Notes: a model not told the origin generated them from the sequence alone. A stretch of DNA of 64,000 bases from Ruegeria_C sp041537925 (GCF_041537925.1 NZ_JBGOSH010000010.1:1-64000); one strand, 5' to 3'; numbered from the stretch's first letter, positions 25,697 to 35,581 are shown. Program-made: numbers and translations.

Positions 25697-26085
25697 CCAA
25701 CAACTTTGCGTTCGTAATCTTCACCGTCAAACCAACCTAAGGCGGATGTGACCTTCATATCGTCGTTCAGTTCCCACTCTTCGCAGCCCTTAACATTCAA
25801 GGCGTTGCCGGTCTCCGCATGATGTCCAGTGAAGGTCCACATGTAGACGACATGCGACCCCGCGCCGCGAATGCCGTCACAGGTCAGGTGCAAATCCGGC
25901 ACGTCTGCATGAAAGCCCGCTGCCATCGCTGTAAGGCCCTCGTGACCAACAGAGGGCTCGCCGCGATTGATAACGATACTGCTGGTTGGCGCATGAAAGG
26001 CAGCAACGTTCTCGGGGATTTTTGAATTCCAGGCCTCTGTGTATCGCTTGGCCAGATCGTCCAGTTCACTTTGAGTATGTGGCAC
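25693..26085 (-). CDS. NTF2-like/SnoaL-like small protein
   Basis: The protein has 130 residues from a GTG at 26083-26085 behind GGGAGGAATAT, giving VPHTQSELDDLAKRYTEAWN. Residues follow the SnoaL/NTF2 cone fold pattern: RYTEAWNSKIPENVAAFHAP, then FHADVPDLHLTCDGIRGAG and MWTFTGHHAETG, with EEWELND at the end. Such proteins are isomerases, hydrolases or binding proteins. It is the first gene of the operon with the dehydrogenase. Upstream 26086-26346 holds no further gene that I can support. Confidence 0.75.
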   Translation of the reverse strand: MPHTQSELDDLAKRYTEAWNSKIPENVAAFHAPTSSIVINRGEPSVGHEGLTAMAAGFHADVPDLHLTCDGIRGAGSHVVYMWTFTGHHAETGNALNVKGCEEWELNDDMKVTSALGWFDGEDYERKVVG

Positions 26086-26346
26086 ATATTCCTCCCATTG
26101 CCTTGAAACGGTATGTTGGGCAGGCGAACATAGCAAGAAGCAGCCATCGGCAGAAGAAAACGAAAGTCAGCATTGTTGCGCATTGTGTGAATCCGGGTTG
26201 TGCCTGATTTCGCCCGTGCAGCGAAAGTCCGAAATGACGGGCCGCACCACAGCAATGCCGACGGCAAGTCAAGGTCCGGTTAGGGCCGACTTGGCAATAG
26301 ATCACCTTTGGCGTTGAACCGCTGTCGGCAGTTTTGATGCCGTTGT

Positions 26347-28305
26347 TCAGTTTTCAGAAAGGCTGGCTGCCAGTCGCATGAGTTGGATTGCTTCGGCACG
26401 ATAGCCGAAAGGATCTTCTCCTTTTGTCCGGGAGGCCAGCGCGATCGCGTCATCGAAGGTCCAATTGGTCAGGTAGTCGCTTCCTCGAAGCAATTGCCCG
26501 AAGCCAGCTATCGCGGTTGCGAACCCGGCATCCGATCTGGGTCCAATGTCAGGTGTGATTGGCATTTCGATCACCTGGCTGGTCGCCGCGCCGGGTGCTT
26601 TATAGCGCAGCGCCAGAAATCCCAACTCTTCACGGCCGTGACCCGTTGCTTCAGCTTGGTATCGCAACGGTGCGCTGAGCTGCGCTGGAGATCCGACAGG
26701 TGTGATCTCGTAGAGGGCAGTGACGCTGTGGCCTGCACCGATATCACCTGCATCGACGGCGTCATTGTTGAAATCCTCGCGTCGTAAGGCACGTGTTTCA
26801 TAGCCGATTAGCCGGTATTCCGCGATTTGGGCCGGGTTGAATTCAACCTGGATCTTCACGTCATTGGCGATCGGGAACAAAGCACCGGTTAATTGGTCCA
26901 CCAGCACCTTTTGTGCCTCGGCCAGCGTGTCGATATAGGCCGCTTGCCCGTTGCCGTTCTGCGCCAAAGCCTGCATCGTCGCATCTTGCAGGTTTCCGCG
27001 CCCGAACCCGACAACAGACAGGTAGGTACCACTGTCTCGTTTGTTGGCGATATAACTCTTTAGCGCGTCAGGATCTGAAACGCCCACATTGAAGTCCCCA
27101 TCCGTTGCCAGGATCACCCGGGACACTTCACCGTCCTCAGCCATTGCTGCGGCCGTTGCATAGGCCTGCTGCAATCCAGCTTGGCCTGCCGTAGATCCGC
27201 CTGCATCCAGCTGTTCAAGCGCATTGAGTATCACGCTGCGGTCCGAGGCGTTTGTGGGGGGTAAAACCTGACCGGCGCTGCCCGCGTAGGTGACAATCGA
27301 CACCTGATCGCCAGGGCGCAACTGACCCAACATCAGGCGAAATGATTGCTTGAGAAGCGGCAGTTTATTGGGTTGCTTCATCGAGCCGGATGTATCGATC
27401 AGGAACACAAGGTTCAGCGGCGCACGGTCCTCGACTTCCGGTAACGCGCCCTGGATGCCGATGTGAACCAGGTTGGTATCTGGGTTCCAGGGCGTTGCTT
27501 CAACAGACACTGTCGGTCGAAACGGAGCCTCATCAGGTGCGGGATAATCATAACGGAAGTAATTGATCATCTCTTCTATGCGCACGGCATCAGGGCTGGG
27601 CAGGTGGCCGCTCATCAAAGAGCTGCGGATGACCGCGTAGGACGCCGTGTCGACGTCGATCGAGAACGTTGAAACCGGTGTTTCCGACGTGATCAGCAGT
27701 TGGCCGGGGTCTGCATTGGCAAATTCCTCGCGATCCAAGGCGAGCGGTGGAGCCACCGGTTCGGCCAATTTCCGTATTCCAGTTGGGGAAGCCGCATCAG
27801 AATCCGATACTGCTCCCTCGACAAGTCTGCTGGTGATGCCGGTGGCTCTTTCCTCTGATCGGAGGCCAAAGTTGGCGGTGCTGGTTCCCAATGGTGCTGC
27901 ACCGTCTAGTTCACGGGATTCTGCGCGGCTTTTCGGCCTCGGTGTCCGGCTCAGGTCAGCAAAACTGGCTTCTTCCTGTTGGATATCCTGCTGTGCAGGC
28001 GTATCACGGCTTGGAAAATTCGACCTGCCCAGATCCGAATAATGCAAAACCACAAACCCAAAGGCGACGATTGCGGTAGCTGCAGTCAAGGCGGTGCGGG
28101 AAGGGAAAGTGTTCAGCATTGAAAGTGCTCCTGTCCAAAAGCCCCGGTTGGGGCGATTGGAAGTAGGACGCATGCCATCGCGGGATCCTTGGAGATCGGA
28201 AAAACTTTTGCGAGCCAGTGCAAGATGCGCCGCTCGTGTCGAAGGATCGGGGTCAGGCGTGGCCGCCTTCAACGCCAGCTTCAGATCTTTCAGATCGTCG
28301 GTCAT
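26347..28305 (-). CDS. von Willebrand factor A protein with YfbK-type (DUF3520) C-terminus, membrane-anchored
   Basis: The 652-residue protein has a cytoplasmic N-terminus of about 70 residues, one transmembrane helix (TALTAATAIVAFGFVVLHYS, about 72-91), a serine/proline linker, a conserved block (TFSIDVDTASYAVIRSSL, then VRIEEMINYFRYDYP) and a vWA domain with MIDAS FLIDTSGSM near residue 305. A C-terminal YfbK region follows. Its start overlaps the ECF sigma gene by four bases. Its N-terminus and membrane anchor suggest it may act as, or together with, an anti-sigma factor; this is inferred from position. Confidence 0.88.
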   Translation of the reverse strand: MTDDLKDLKLALKAATPDPDPSTRAAHLALARKSFSDLQGSRDGMRPTSNRPNRGFWTGALSMLNTFPSRTALTAATAIVAFGFVVLHYSDLGRSNFPSRDTPAQQDIQQEEASFADLSRTPRPKSRAESRELDGAAPLGTSTANFGLRSEERATGITSRLVEGAVSDSDAASPTGIRKLAEPVAPPLALDREEFANADPGQLLITSETPVSTFSIDVDTASYAVIRSSLMSGHLPSPDAVRIEEMINYFRYDYPAPDEAPFRPTVSVEATPWNPDTNLVHIGIQGALPEVEDRAPLNLVFLIDTSGSMKQPNKLPLLKQSFRLMLGQLRPGDQVSIVTYAGSAGQVLPPTNASDRSVILNALEQLDAGGSTAGQAGLQQAYATAAAMAEDGEVSRVILATDGDFNVGVSDPDALKSYIANKRDSGTYLSVVGFGRGNLQDATMQALAQNGNGQAAYIDTLAEAQKVLVDQLTGALFPIANDVKIQVEFNPAQIAEYRLIGYETRALRREDFNNDAVDAGDIGAGHSVTALYEITPVGSPAQLSAPLRYQAEATGHGREELGFLALRYKAPGAATSQVIEMPITPDIGPRSDAGFATAIAGFGQLLRGSDYLTNWTFDDAIALASRTKGEDPFGYRAEAIQLMRLAASLSEN

Positions 28306-28874
28306 GTCTGATCCTCCGTTCTGCGTAGGATGCGCAGATGTTTTTTTGCTTCAGAAATCCTCCAGCTGATTGTCCCTTCCGAGACCCCGAGCACCGCAGC
28401 GGCCTCTCGATGGGTCATATCGTCCAGCACAAGCGCCAGCGTATCGCGCAGGTCCTCGGGCATGCTTGCCATGGCTGTGGTTAGCCAACCGACCAGTGCG
28501 GCATCTTCTGCAATAGCCGCCTGTCTGTGTTGCTCCCAATCTCCCCAACCTTCAGCCGCCTTCATGAGACTGGCCGTCCGGCGGCGACGATCATGGGCAG
28601 CATTCACCGCGATGCGGTATAGCCAAGTCGTGAATTGCGCGTCGCCCCGAAAAGCCGTGAGCTTGGCGGGCAGACTGGCACAGATATCCTGGGTCAAATC
28701 CTCTGCTTCGTGTTGCGACCCGGTCAGCCGAAACGACAACCGAAACAACCCGTCATAGCACAGCGACAACAATGCCGAAAATGCCGCAGCGTCTCCGCCC
28801 GCAGCAGCGAGGGCTAGGTCCGTTTCGCTTGTGTTCATCCGCATCACGTTCGTTAGACGGACGTCATGCGTCAA
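28302..28874 (-). CDS. ECF-type RNA polymerase sigma factor
   Basis: The protein has up to 190 residues; internal ATGs at 28844 and 28838 (MNTSETDLALAAAG) are good alternative starts. Region 2 is visible in ALLSLCYDGLFRLSFRLTG and DLTQDICASLPAKL, then FTTWLYRIAVNAAHDRRRR. Region 4 is LVLDDMTHREAAAVLGVSEG followed by TISWRISEAKKHL. It directs core polymerase to a small regulon. Coupled to the vWA gene by a four-base overlap, it probably controls this operon and perhaps an envelope response. Confidence 0.9.
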   Translation of the reverse strand: MTHDVRLTNVMRMNTSETDLALAAAGGDAAAFSALLSLCYDGLFRLSFRLTGSQHEAEDLTQDICASLPAKLTAFRGDAQFTTWLYRIAVNAAHDRRRRTASLMKAAEGWGDWEQHRQAAIAEDAALVGWLTTAMASMPEDLRDTLALVLDDMTHREAAAVLGVSEGTISWRISEAKKHLRILRRTEDQT

Positions 28875-29087
28875 TCCTTGGTGGGTTTCAAAAAAGGGCT
28901 CCTAAGTGATGACGCCGAGACAAAACAATTTGCCATAGTCAATAAGCCGCCCGACCAGACACAAAGCTTCTGCGCGGGCGACGAGCGGCTGCTTCTGGAA
29001 AGCGTACAAGTCGAATTCGCAAACTTGCGAATGTCTCCTGTGGGCCGATGCTGCGACTAAGATGAACTTTTCCTGCGGGCCTGCGTG

Positions 29088-30053
29088 TCAGTTCCGAAAG
29101 AACCGAAATGCGCTCGTTCCGGCATCCCAAAGGTCCAGAAGCCGGGCGTAGAAGTGCTCATGTGCGACGAAGGGTCGGTAGCCTGCCCCGGCAAGTTCCA
29201 CCTCGAGCGTGCCGATCAGGCGCAAAAGGCGTCTGCGGTGGATACCAAGGCGGCTCTGTATAGGGTCGGCCAGCACACCCGCAAACGCGCCTACAACCGA
29301 CCCGGTCATGACAAGCCCGGCCACCGTAGCGGTGATCAATTCAGGCGATGCCCCCGCCGGGAAAAGGCTGTACCACATCCCGCCCATTGTTTGGCCCAGC
29401 GGGAATTCCGCGATCGCTGTGGAACTAGCCATGGCTTCGGCAACACCTGGTGCCATAGACAGCGCACCTGGCGTTATTGCCTGAAAGACCAGAGCACCGA
29501 TACTAAGCGTGCAGATTACAGTGGTCATCTCGGCCACGGCGGAGCGCGTTCCCACATACTCAGAAATCGCGCATGCAATTCTATGGCCGAGGGCCTCAGT
29601 ATCCGCTGTGTCCTTGCGCTTGCGTATCATCTCGCGGAATTGGGGCGCGGCAAGCACGGCGTGCGACAGCGCATCAGGATCATGTGCCGCCCCCCGGGCC
29701 AAAGGCAGCTGCAGCAGATCGGTTACTATGCAGGCCTCTACCCTGCGAGCTACGCTAGTACGCAGCAGAATGCGTCGTGACGCCAAGAAGTCCGCGCCGT
29801 CATTCCACCCAATACGACGACAAAGGAATGAACCGATGCGTGTCAGCACAAATGCCGGTGACAACACCACATTCATTGGAGCTCGAATAACGTCCAAGCC
29901 GAGCGCCGCTCGGTGAAGATGAAGCGTTCCGGGCCAAGTGAAATGCCTCGCTACAAACTCATCCACTTTCGCTCGGCGGTCTGCGAAGTAATCACGATGT
30001 GACGATGGGTCAGTTTTGTAGGGTGCAACGGCGGGGGTCGATGATGAAAACAT
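29088..30053 (-). CDS. DUF6635-like membrane protein
   Basis: This 321-residue protein opens with DYFADRRAKVDEFVARHFTW, then LHLHRAALGLDVIRAPMN. Hydrophobic segments occur near residues 175-200 (MTTVICTLSIGALVFQA) and 240-270 (LITATVAGLVMTGSVVGAF). It ends with RLIGTLEVELAGAG and YARLLDLWDAGTSAFRFFRN. I recall this pattern as DUF6635, common in Rhodobacterales, with no known function. It stands alone, with non-coding spacers on both sides. Confidence 0.65.
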   Translation of the reverse strand: MFSSSTPAVAPYKTDPSSHRDYFADRRAKVDEFVARHFTWPGTLHLHRAALGLDVIRAPMNVVLSPAFVLTRIGSFLCRRIGWNDGADFLASRRILLRTSVARRVEACIVTDLLQLPLARGAAHDPDALSHAVLAAPQFREMIRKRKDTADTEALGHRIACAISEYVGTRSAVAEMTTVICTLSIGALVFQAITPGALSMAPGVAEAMASSTAIAEFPLGQTMGGMWYSLFPAGASPELITATVAGLVMTGSVVGAFAGVLADPIQSRLGIHRRRLLRLIGTLEVELAGAGYRPFVAHEHFYARLLDLWDAGTSAFRFFRN

Positions 30054-30431
30054 GGCAGTGACCCAGCATCTCCCTCCTTTTGCGCAACAAATGAGCGCTT
30101 TTTGCTGCTTCTTGCAGCCGAGCGCTTGCTTCTGAACTAGCGGTTACATTTCATGTTAGAGCATAGTTGCTGCAAGGGCGTTGACGAGGATTCTTTTCCC
30201 TGGTCGGTCCACGGTTATCTTTGAGCAGCCCATTGCGGGGTCTATCTCAAAATGCTGCGCGACCTTGCGAACGTCCGGTATGAAGAACCAGGACAGTCCC
30301 TAATTCGCGCAAATCTAAATGTCTGGTTGGGGCCGGTTTCTTCATCGATGAACAGCAAAATGGAGTAGACCAACAGCTCAATTGTTGTATCGACGCGATA
30401 GCCGCATCATTTGCGGGGATATGGACGGAAC
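30054..30431. other. Intergenic region, divergent promoters presumed
   Basis: No gene is seen between the divergent DUF6635 and sbcD-like genes. Promoters for both are expected, but I cannot point to reliable -35/-10 boxes. Confidence 0.45.
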
Positions 30432-31613
30432 ATGATGCGCCTCCTCGTTTCAGCTGACATTCACCTCGGGTCTCCCATCCGGTCCGTAGCGCTGCGCAAT
30501 CCTGACCTCGGGGTTCGCTTGAAACAGGCCAGCCGCGATACCTTTGCCAAGATCGTTGATCTGGCGATATCGGAACAGGTCGATGCGTTGGTGCTGGCGG
30601 GCGACATCTTTGACAATGGCTACCCAGATCTGAAATCCCGTGCCTTCCTGATTGCCCAGTTGGCGCGTGCCTCGGAGGTGGGTCTGCCCACGGTGCTGAT
30701 CAGGGGCAATCATGATGCGCTGTTAGACCATGGGGCGCATGGAGATTTGGGGCCAAACATCCACCTGCTGCACAAGGGCGCACCGACGGTCGAGATCGGC
30801 GACACGGCTTTCCATGGTCTCTCCTTCGACGCGGCGCATGTAGCGAAGAGCTTCCTACCTGACTACCCCAAGCCGATGCCGGGCAAGCGCAACGTCGGGC
30901 TGATGCATACCTCGCTTGACGGTGCCCCGGGTCATGATCCCTATGCGCCCTGCGCTGAACGGGACCTGATGGCGCATGGGTACGACCTCTGGTGCCTCGG
31001 GCACATTCATGCGCCCTTTGAGCGGGTCGACGGACCGGTGCTGGCGGTCATGCCCGGTATCCCGCAGCCGCGTCACTTTGGCGAGCGCAACGGTGGCACC
31101 GTGACCTTGGTGTCTCTGGGCGAAGGTGCGCCAGAGTTCGAACGTCGAACTGTTGGCCACCTTGGCTTTTCCGAATGCGCGCTGGACTTGAGCGCCTGTT
31201 CTGACCAGCAGGAGGTCTTGCGCAACCTGCGCGACGCGCTGATGTCGGCGCAAGTGCCGGGTCACGATATGGCAGTCCGCCTGCACGCCACCTCGGATCG
31301 TCACGGGACGGAGCTGGTGGCGGACCTGGCCGCAGAAGTGCTGGACAGCATCGAAGGTGTGTTCCTCGACAAGGTAAAATCTACCCCGCCGCCCCGCAAA
31401 CAGGGGGCCGAGACCGACGACCTTGTTCGCCTCATGCAGGACGAACTGGTCGAAGAGGGGTTTCGACAGGTCGCTCTGCAGCAGCTCGAGGAACTGCGCC
31501 TCGCCCTGCCATCCGAAATCATGGACGAGTTTGGTGAGGACGGGCTGGATGCGCTTTTCGAGGAAGCGATTGCCGAAGTGTCTCTGACACTGCACGCGAG
31601 TGCTTTGCAATGA
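30432..31613 (+). CDS. Metallophosphoesterase, SbcD/YhaO-like DNA exonuclease subunit
   Basis: The protein has 393 residues from the ATG at 30432 (MMRLLVSADIHLGSPI). It contains all the calcineurin-like metal motifs: SADIHLG, LAGDIFDNGYPD, RGNHDALLDH, LMHTS and LGHIHAPF. In the Mre11/SbcD group this subunit cuts DNA with help from an SMC-like ATPase. The ATPase gene overlaps its stop (ATGA). The C-terminal 120 residues probably bind the partner coiled coil. Length and partner size fit the YhaO/YhaN branch better than classical SbcCD. Confidence 0.9.
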   Translation: MMRLLVSADIHLGSPIRSVALRNPDLGVRLKQASRDTFAKIVDLAISEQVDALVLAGDIFDNGYPDLKSRAFLIAQLARASEVGLPTVLIRGNHDALLDHGAHGDLGPNIHLLHKGAPTVEIGDTAFHGLSFDAAHVAKSFLPDYPKPMPGKRNVGLMHTSLDGAPGHDPYAPCAERDLMAHGYDLWCLGHIHAPFERVDGPVLAVMPGIPQPRHFGERNGGTVTLVSLGEGAPEFERRTVGHLGFSECALDLSACSDQQEVLRNLRDALMSAQVPGHDMAVRLHATSDRHGTELVADLAAEVLDSIEGVFLDKVKSTPPPRKQGAETDDLVRLMQDELVEEGFRQVALQQLEELRLALPSEIMDEFGEDGLDALFEEAIAEVSLTLHASALQ

Positions 31614-34600
31614 GGTTGAACCGTTTGGATCTTATTCGCTACGGCCGTTTCAAGGACGCCGAGATTGTATTTCCTAAGCGTGCCGAGGGCGTGCCCGACG
31701 TGACGGTGATCTATGGTCCAAATGAGGCAGGCAAATCCACCGCCTTCAACGGCTTTCTGGAATTGATCTTCGGTTTCAAGGGCGGGGCGCATCCATTTGC
31801 TTTTCGTTTCGACCGAAGTGATCTTGTGGTGGGGGCAGAGCTCGACCTGCCTGGGCGGGGGGTCATGGCTTTGCGCCGCAACAGCAAGAGGACCCAATCG
31901 CTGTTGGACACAAATGACCGCCCAATAAACGAGGCAATCTTATCGGGCGCGTTGCACGGCCTGACGCGAGATGCATACGAGGAACGGTTTTCGCTCAACG
32001 AAAACGGTTTGAAGGAAGGTGGCGAACGGATCGCCGGGGCGCAAGGGGACCTTGGCCAGCTTCTGCATGCGGGTCTCTCTGGCCTGACAGGCATGGCACA
32101 AACGCTGGACTTGTTGGCGGAGCGGGCCGACAGGTTCCATAAAAAACGTGGCCGGGGCACCGTGTTGAAAACCGGTAGCGATCGACTGAAGGAGATTGGC
32201 CGGAAATTGCGGGCTGATCGCCTGACGACAGAGCGAGAGCGCAACCTGCGTCATGATCGCGACCAGGCAACGGCAGAGTTCGAAGCTGCCGATGTCGAGC
32301 TCCGACAGACCTATCAAAGACAGGCTGCCTCCAAGGCAGCAGAGGTTTGGTATGATCGGACCGAGGAGATCGAGCAACTTACAGAGGCCCTGGCCAATTT
32401 CCCCGACGGCCCTGACCTTCCTCCCGGTGCGGCAGAGCGGGTGGCGGGGCTTGTCGAAAAAATCGCGTCTCAGACGGTTCGGGTCACGGAGGCGAAAGAA
32501 GAGGTTATCAAACAAGAACAGATCATTGGAGCCCACCCGGTCGATAAGCTGGCCCAGCCTTTGGCAGCAGAGTTGGAAAGGCTCAATCAACTGGCCATTG
32601 ACGGAGCGCCGTTGATGGAGAGGGCCAGCACCGCGCAGGCCGATCTGGACCGCCGCCGCGAAGATCGCGATAAACTCAGTCGCCAAATGGACGAAATCTT
32701 AGGGCACCTTGAGGTGCCAGACGCGTCGGCATCCACAGTTGCCCTGGAGGTAAGCGTTCTTGAGGATCTCGCGACTGTGGCGCAGACGTGCTCGACCGCC
32801 AGTCTTTCAGCCGATGCCGCACGGGAGGCCATAGAAGCAGCCCGCGCCCAACTTGGCGAAGCGCCTGCTGAACCACAAGATTTGACTGCTCTGCGAGCCG
32901 CCTTCGATATTTGGAAGACCGTCGCGGATGTCTCCACGTTTGAGGCAAGCCAAGGTCAGGCTTTGGCGCGTTCGACCAAGGCTTCCGCTGGCCTGCCGAG
33001 GTCTTGGAAAGACCTTGTTGCCGCGGGCTTACCTGCGCCCGAAACTTTGGACGAGGTCGCCCGGAACTGGTCGGCCATGGCCGCCGACCTAGCGTCGGCG
33101 CGCAGTGACCTCGACGCTCGCGCGGCAGAATTGGCCGTGGCGCGGGCTGACCTCTCCACGCATGAAGCCGCACCTGGCGCCGTCGATATCGTCAAGATTG
33201 AAGAGACCCGGCGTCGGCGTGACATTGTTTGGCAGCAACATCGCGACGATCTGACCTCCGAGAGCGCGGATCAATTCGAGACAGCGATGCATGCCGATGA
33301 TGGCGCACGTGCGCATTACCTTACTGGTGCAGAGGCGCGGCAGCGGTTGCTCGCGGCACAAGGCCAGGTGCGGACCACCGACGCAAGGCATGGAACCGCA
33401 AAGACGCGTCACGACGAACTGGTCAATCGCCGGGACCGCCTGTCGGAGCGCTGTTCCAGATTGGCGCTTGCGCTGGGATTGGAAGAAGACGCGACCCCAC
33501 TTGCTTTCAGTGTGCGCCAACAGGCTTTGGCCGCAGCGGCCGAATCTTCCGCTGATCTTTCCAACGCTGAAGAAGCGTTGAGAGCCCGTCTTGCCCATCA
33601 GGAGGCGGCCTACAACGCATTGATGGATGCTGCGCGGCCCCTTGGACTTGGCCAAGCGAAGGGTGATCTGCCCACTCAGGTGCAACGCGCATTGACGTTG
33701 GAGGACAGCGATCTCCGGGCTTGGGCAAAATGGCAGGACGGCGAGAAAACCATCGCCAAGCTGGTCAGCAAGTCGGAGCAATGTCGAACCGATTGCGAAA
33801 CGGCGCAGGCAAAGCTCGACCGGTTCACCTCCGCCCTGCCTTTACCGGATCGCTCGCTCGAGGGAATTAGAGCTGCCTTACCGCGTCTGCGCAGCCTGCA
33901 GCAGCTCTATGGCGAGCATCAAAAGCTCTCCTCCCGGATCGAGGCCCTCGAGCAGGCGATCGCTGCCCTTGCCGAGGGCGCGCAAAGCCTGGCTCGAGTG
34001 ACGGATGATCAAGAAGACCGGACTGATATCTCTCCCGTTCAAGTTATCAACCGTGCGCGTTTGCGCGTGGCGGCATCGACGCGGCTTGACGAAAAACGAA
34101 CCGAAGCAGAGTTGCGGCGGGATGAAGCGGACAGGTCGAAACGCCGCGCAGAGAGCGAACTTCAGACAGCAATCGACGATCTAGACGGTTGTTTCGAAGG
34201 ACAGGGTGGGCGAGACTTCTCGCCGCGCGACCGGATCGCAAAGCTGGTTGAACGTGATCGTCTGCGCATCGAAAAAGCAACGGCGGACCGCGATCGGCAG
34301 AAGGCCCGTAATGGCGTAGATGCCGATCTCTTTGCTGAGGAACTGGAGCAGATGCCGGACGCAACGCGCGCGGCAGAACTGGAACAGGCTCTGAAAGACG
34401 CTCAGGACTCCCGCGACACCGCCCGCGATGCACAGCGCGAGGCCGCCCGCCTGTATCGTGAAGCTTTTGAGGCCGCCGACCGCAGCGATCTCGCCACAGA
34501 ACGGGCGACTCTGCTCGAAGAACTCCGGAGCGGCGCGCGTCAGGCGGCTGTAGCCCGGCTTGGGGTGCTGGCGGCGCGTGGGGCGCTGCGTCGACTTGCG

Positions 34601-35017
34601 GCAGAGCGGCGCAGTGACATGTTGCGCGACGTCGAAGAGGCCTTTGTCACGATGACCTCCCCCGCGTGGACAGGTGTTGACGTCTGGAGCCAGGCCGAAG
34701 GCGAAAAGCTCGTGGGTGTCCAACCTGACGGCGACACGGTTCCTGTTGAACAGATGTCAACGGGCACGATGGGTCAGTTGTATTTTGCGCTGCGCCTCGC
34801 TGGATATCGCAGCTTTGCCCGTGAGCCCGGACCACTGCCGATGATCCTGGACGACATCATGGAAACATTTGACAACACGCGTGCTCGGGCGGCCCTGCAG
34901 CTTTGCTCCGAGATCGGCCTGAACGGGCAGGCAATTCTCTTTACGCATCATGTCCATCTGGTTGAATTGGCGAGAGACTGTATCGACGGAGTGGCAATAG
35001 CAAACATGCCGGACTGA
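31610..35017 (+). CDS. SMC-like ATPase, SbcC/YhaN-type partner of the exonuclease
   Basis: The 1135-residue protein has Walker A YGPNEAGKSTAFNGF near residue 40 and, at the C-terminus, the ABC signature region MSTGTMGQLYFALRLAGY followed by Walker B PMILDDIMETFDN. Between them are long coiled coils rich in Ala, Glu, Arg and Gln. No CxxC zinc hook is visible at the apex, unlike Rad50/SbcC; CRTDC near residue 725 is not a hook. It forms a DNA end-processing complex with the upstream phosphoesterase. Such a pair on a plasmid could serve repair or defence. Confidence 0.9.
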   Translation: MRLNRLDLIRYGRFKDAEIVFPKRAEGVPDVTVIYGPNEAGKSTAFNGFLELIFGFKGGAHPFAFRFDRSDLVVGAELDLPGRGVMALRRNSKRTQSLLDTNDRPINEAILSGALHGLTRDAYEERFSLNENGLKEGGERIAGAQGDLGQLLHAGLSGLTGMAQTLDLLAERADRFHKKRGRGTVLKTGSDRLKEIGRKLRADRLTTERERNLRHDRDQATAEFEAADVELRQTYQRQAASKAAEVWYDRTEEIEQLTEALANFPDGPDLPPGAAERVAGLVEKIASQTVRVTEAKEEVIKQEQIIGAHPVDKLAQPLAAELERLNQLAIDGAPLMERASTAQADLDRRREDRDKLSRQMDEILGHLEVPDASASTVALEVSVLEDLATVAQTCSTASLSADAAREAIEAARAQLGEAPAEPQDLTALRAAFDIWKTVADVSTFEASQGQALARSTKASAGLPRSWKDLVAAGLPAPETLDEVARNWSAMAADLASARSDLDARAAELAVARADLSTHEAAPGAVDIVKIEETRRRRDIVWQQHRDDLTSESADQFETAMHADDGARAHYLTGAEARQRLLAAQGQVRTTDARHGTAKTRHDELVNRRDRLSERCSRLALALGLEEDATPLAFSVRQQALAAAAESSADLSNAEEALRARLAHQEAAYNALMDAARPLGLGQAKGDLPTQVQRALTLEDSDLRAWAKWQDGEKTIAKLVSKSEQCRTDCETAQAKLDRFTSALPLPDRSLEGIRAALPRLRSLQQLYGEHQKLSSRIEALEQAIAALAEGAQSLARVTDDQEDRTDISPVQVINRARLRVAASTRLDEKRTEAELRRDEADRSKRRAESELQTAIDDLDGCFEGQGGRDFSPRDRIAKLVERDRLRIEKATADRDRQKARNGVDADLFAEELEQMPDATRAAELEQALKDAQDSRDTARDAQREAARLYREAFEAADRSDLATERATLLEELRSGARQAAVARLGVLAARGALRRLAAERRSDMLRDVEEAFVTMTSPAWTGVDVWSQAEGEKLVGVQPDGDTVPVEQMSTGTMGQLYFALRLAGYRSFAREPGPLPMILDDIMETFDNTRARAALQLCSEIGLNGQAILFTHHVHLVELARDCIDGVAIANMPD

Positions 35018-35380
35018 TTGGTCTGCAACATCGCGAGCTGCAGCAGACTCAGGATTGCAGACGGGATAACCCAAACATGAGATTGATGGCGAGCACAGTC
35101 CCGCGTTGCGGACTCTTGGTGAAGCCAAAATGATGCGCTCTGCAAAAAATGGCCGGAACCCCGGGCCGCATTACAGCATATTGATCCGAGGGTTAAAGGC
35201 AGCTTCTCTAACTGGGTGTTTTGATCAAGCTCGGTTTCCTTCAATTCCATTGGATCATCGCCACTCATCCCGGTCAGCGCAGCCCGCAATTGTTAGACTG
35301 TACAAACTGGGACAAGATTGCTAATTGGCCAATTCCTGCAAATCAATGCAACTTCAGACTAGAAAGGTGGTGAAAACCAC
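35018..35380. other. rpsU upstream region
   Basis: No gene is seen. The segment before 35381 (AGAAAGGTGGTGAAAACCAC) contains the rpsU ribosome site; the rpsU promoter is presumably in the A-T rich 35300-35345. Confidence 0.5.
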
Positions 35381-35581
35381 ATGCAGGTTAGTGTTCGCGA
35401 CAACAATGTCGATCAGGCCCTCCGGGTTCTAAAGAAAAAGCTCCAGAGGGAGGGCGTTTTCCGTGAAATGAAGCTCAAGCAACATTTTGAGAAGCCGTCC
35501 GAGAAGAACGCGCGCCAGAAAGCCGAAGCGATCCGCCGCGCCCGTAAGCTGGCACGCAAGAAGTTGGAACGCGAAGGTTGA
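35381..35581 (+). CDS. rpsU: 30S ribosomal protein S21
   Basis: The 66-residue protein starts MQVSVRDNNVDQALRVLKKK and continues LQREGVFREMKLKQHFEKPS with an arginine/lysine-rich tail, the complete bS21 pattern of alphaproteobacteria. bS21 sits near the anti-Shine-Dalgarno region of 16S rRNA and influences start-site choice. It is monocistronic with its own terminator. Finding it on a repABC replicon is unusual: it is either an extra paralogue or a relocated copy. Confidence 0.96.
   Translation: MQVSVRDNNVDQALRVLKKKLQREGVFREMKLKQHFEKPSEKNARQKAEAIRRARKLARKKLEREG

Noticed and set aside
28330..28758. 142-residue frame opposite the sigma factor.
   Set aside because: Serine/arginine-rich shadow of the sigma factor gene.
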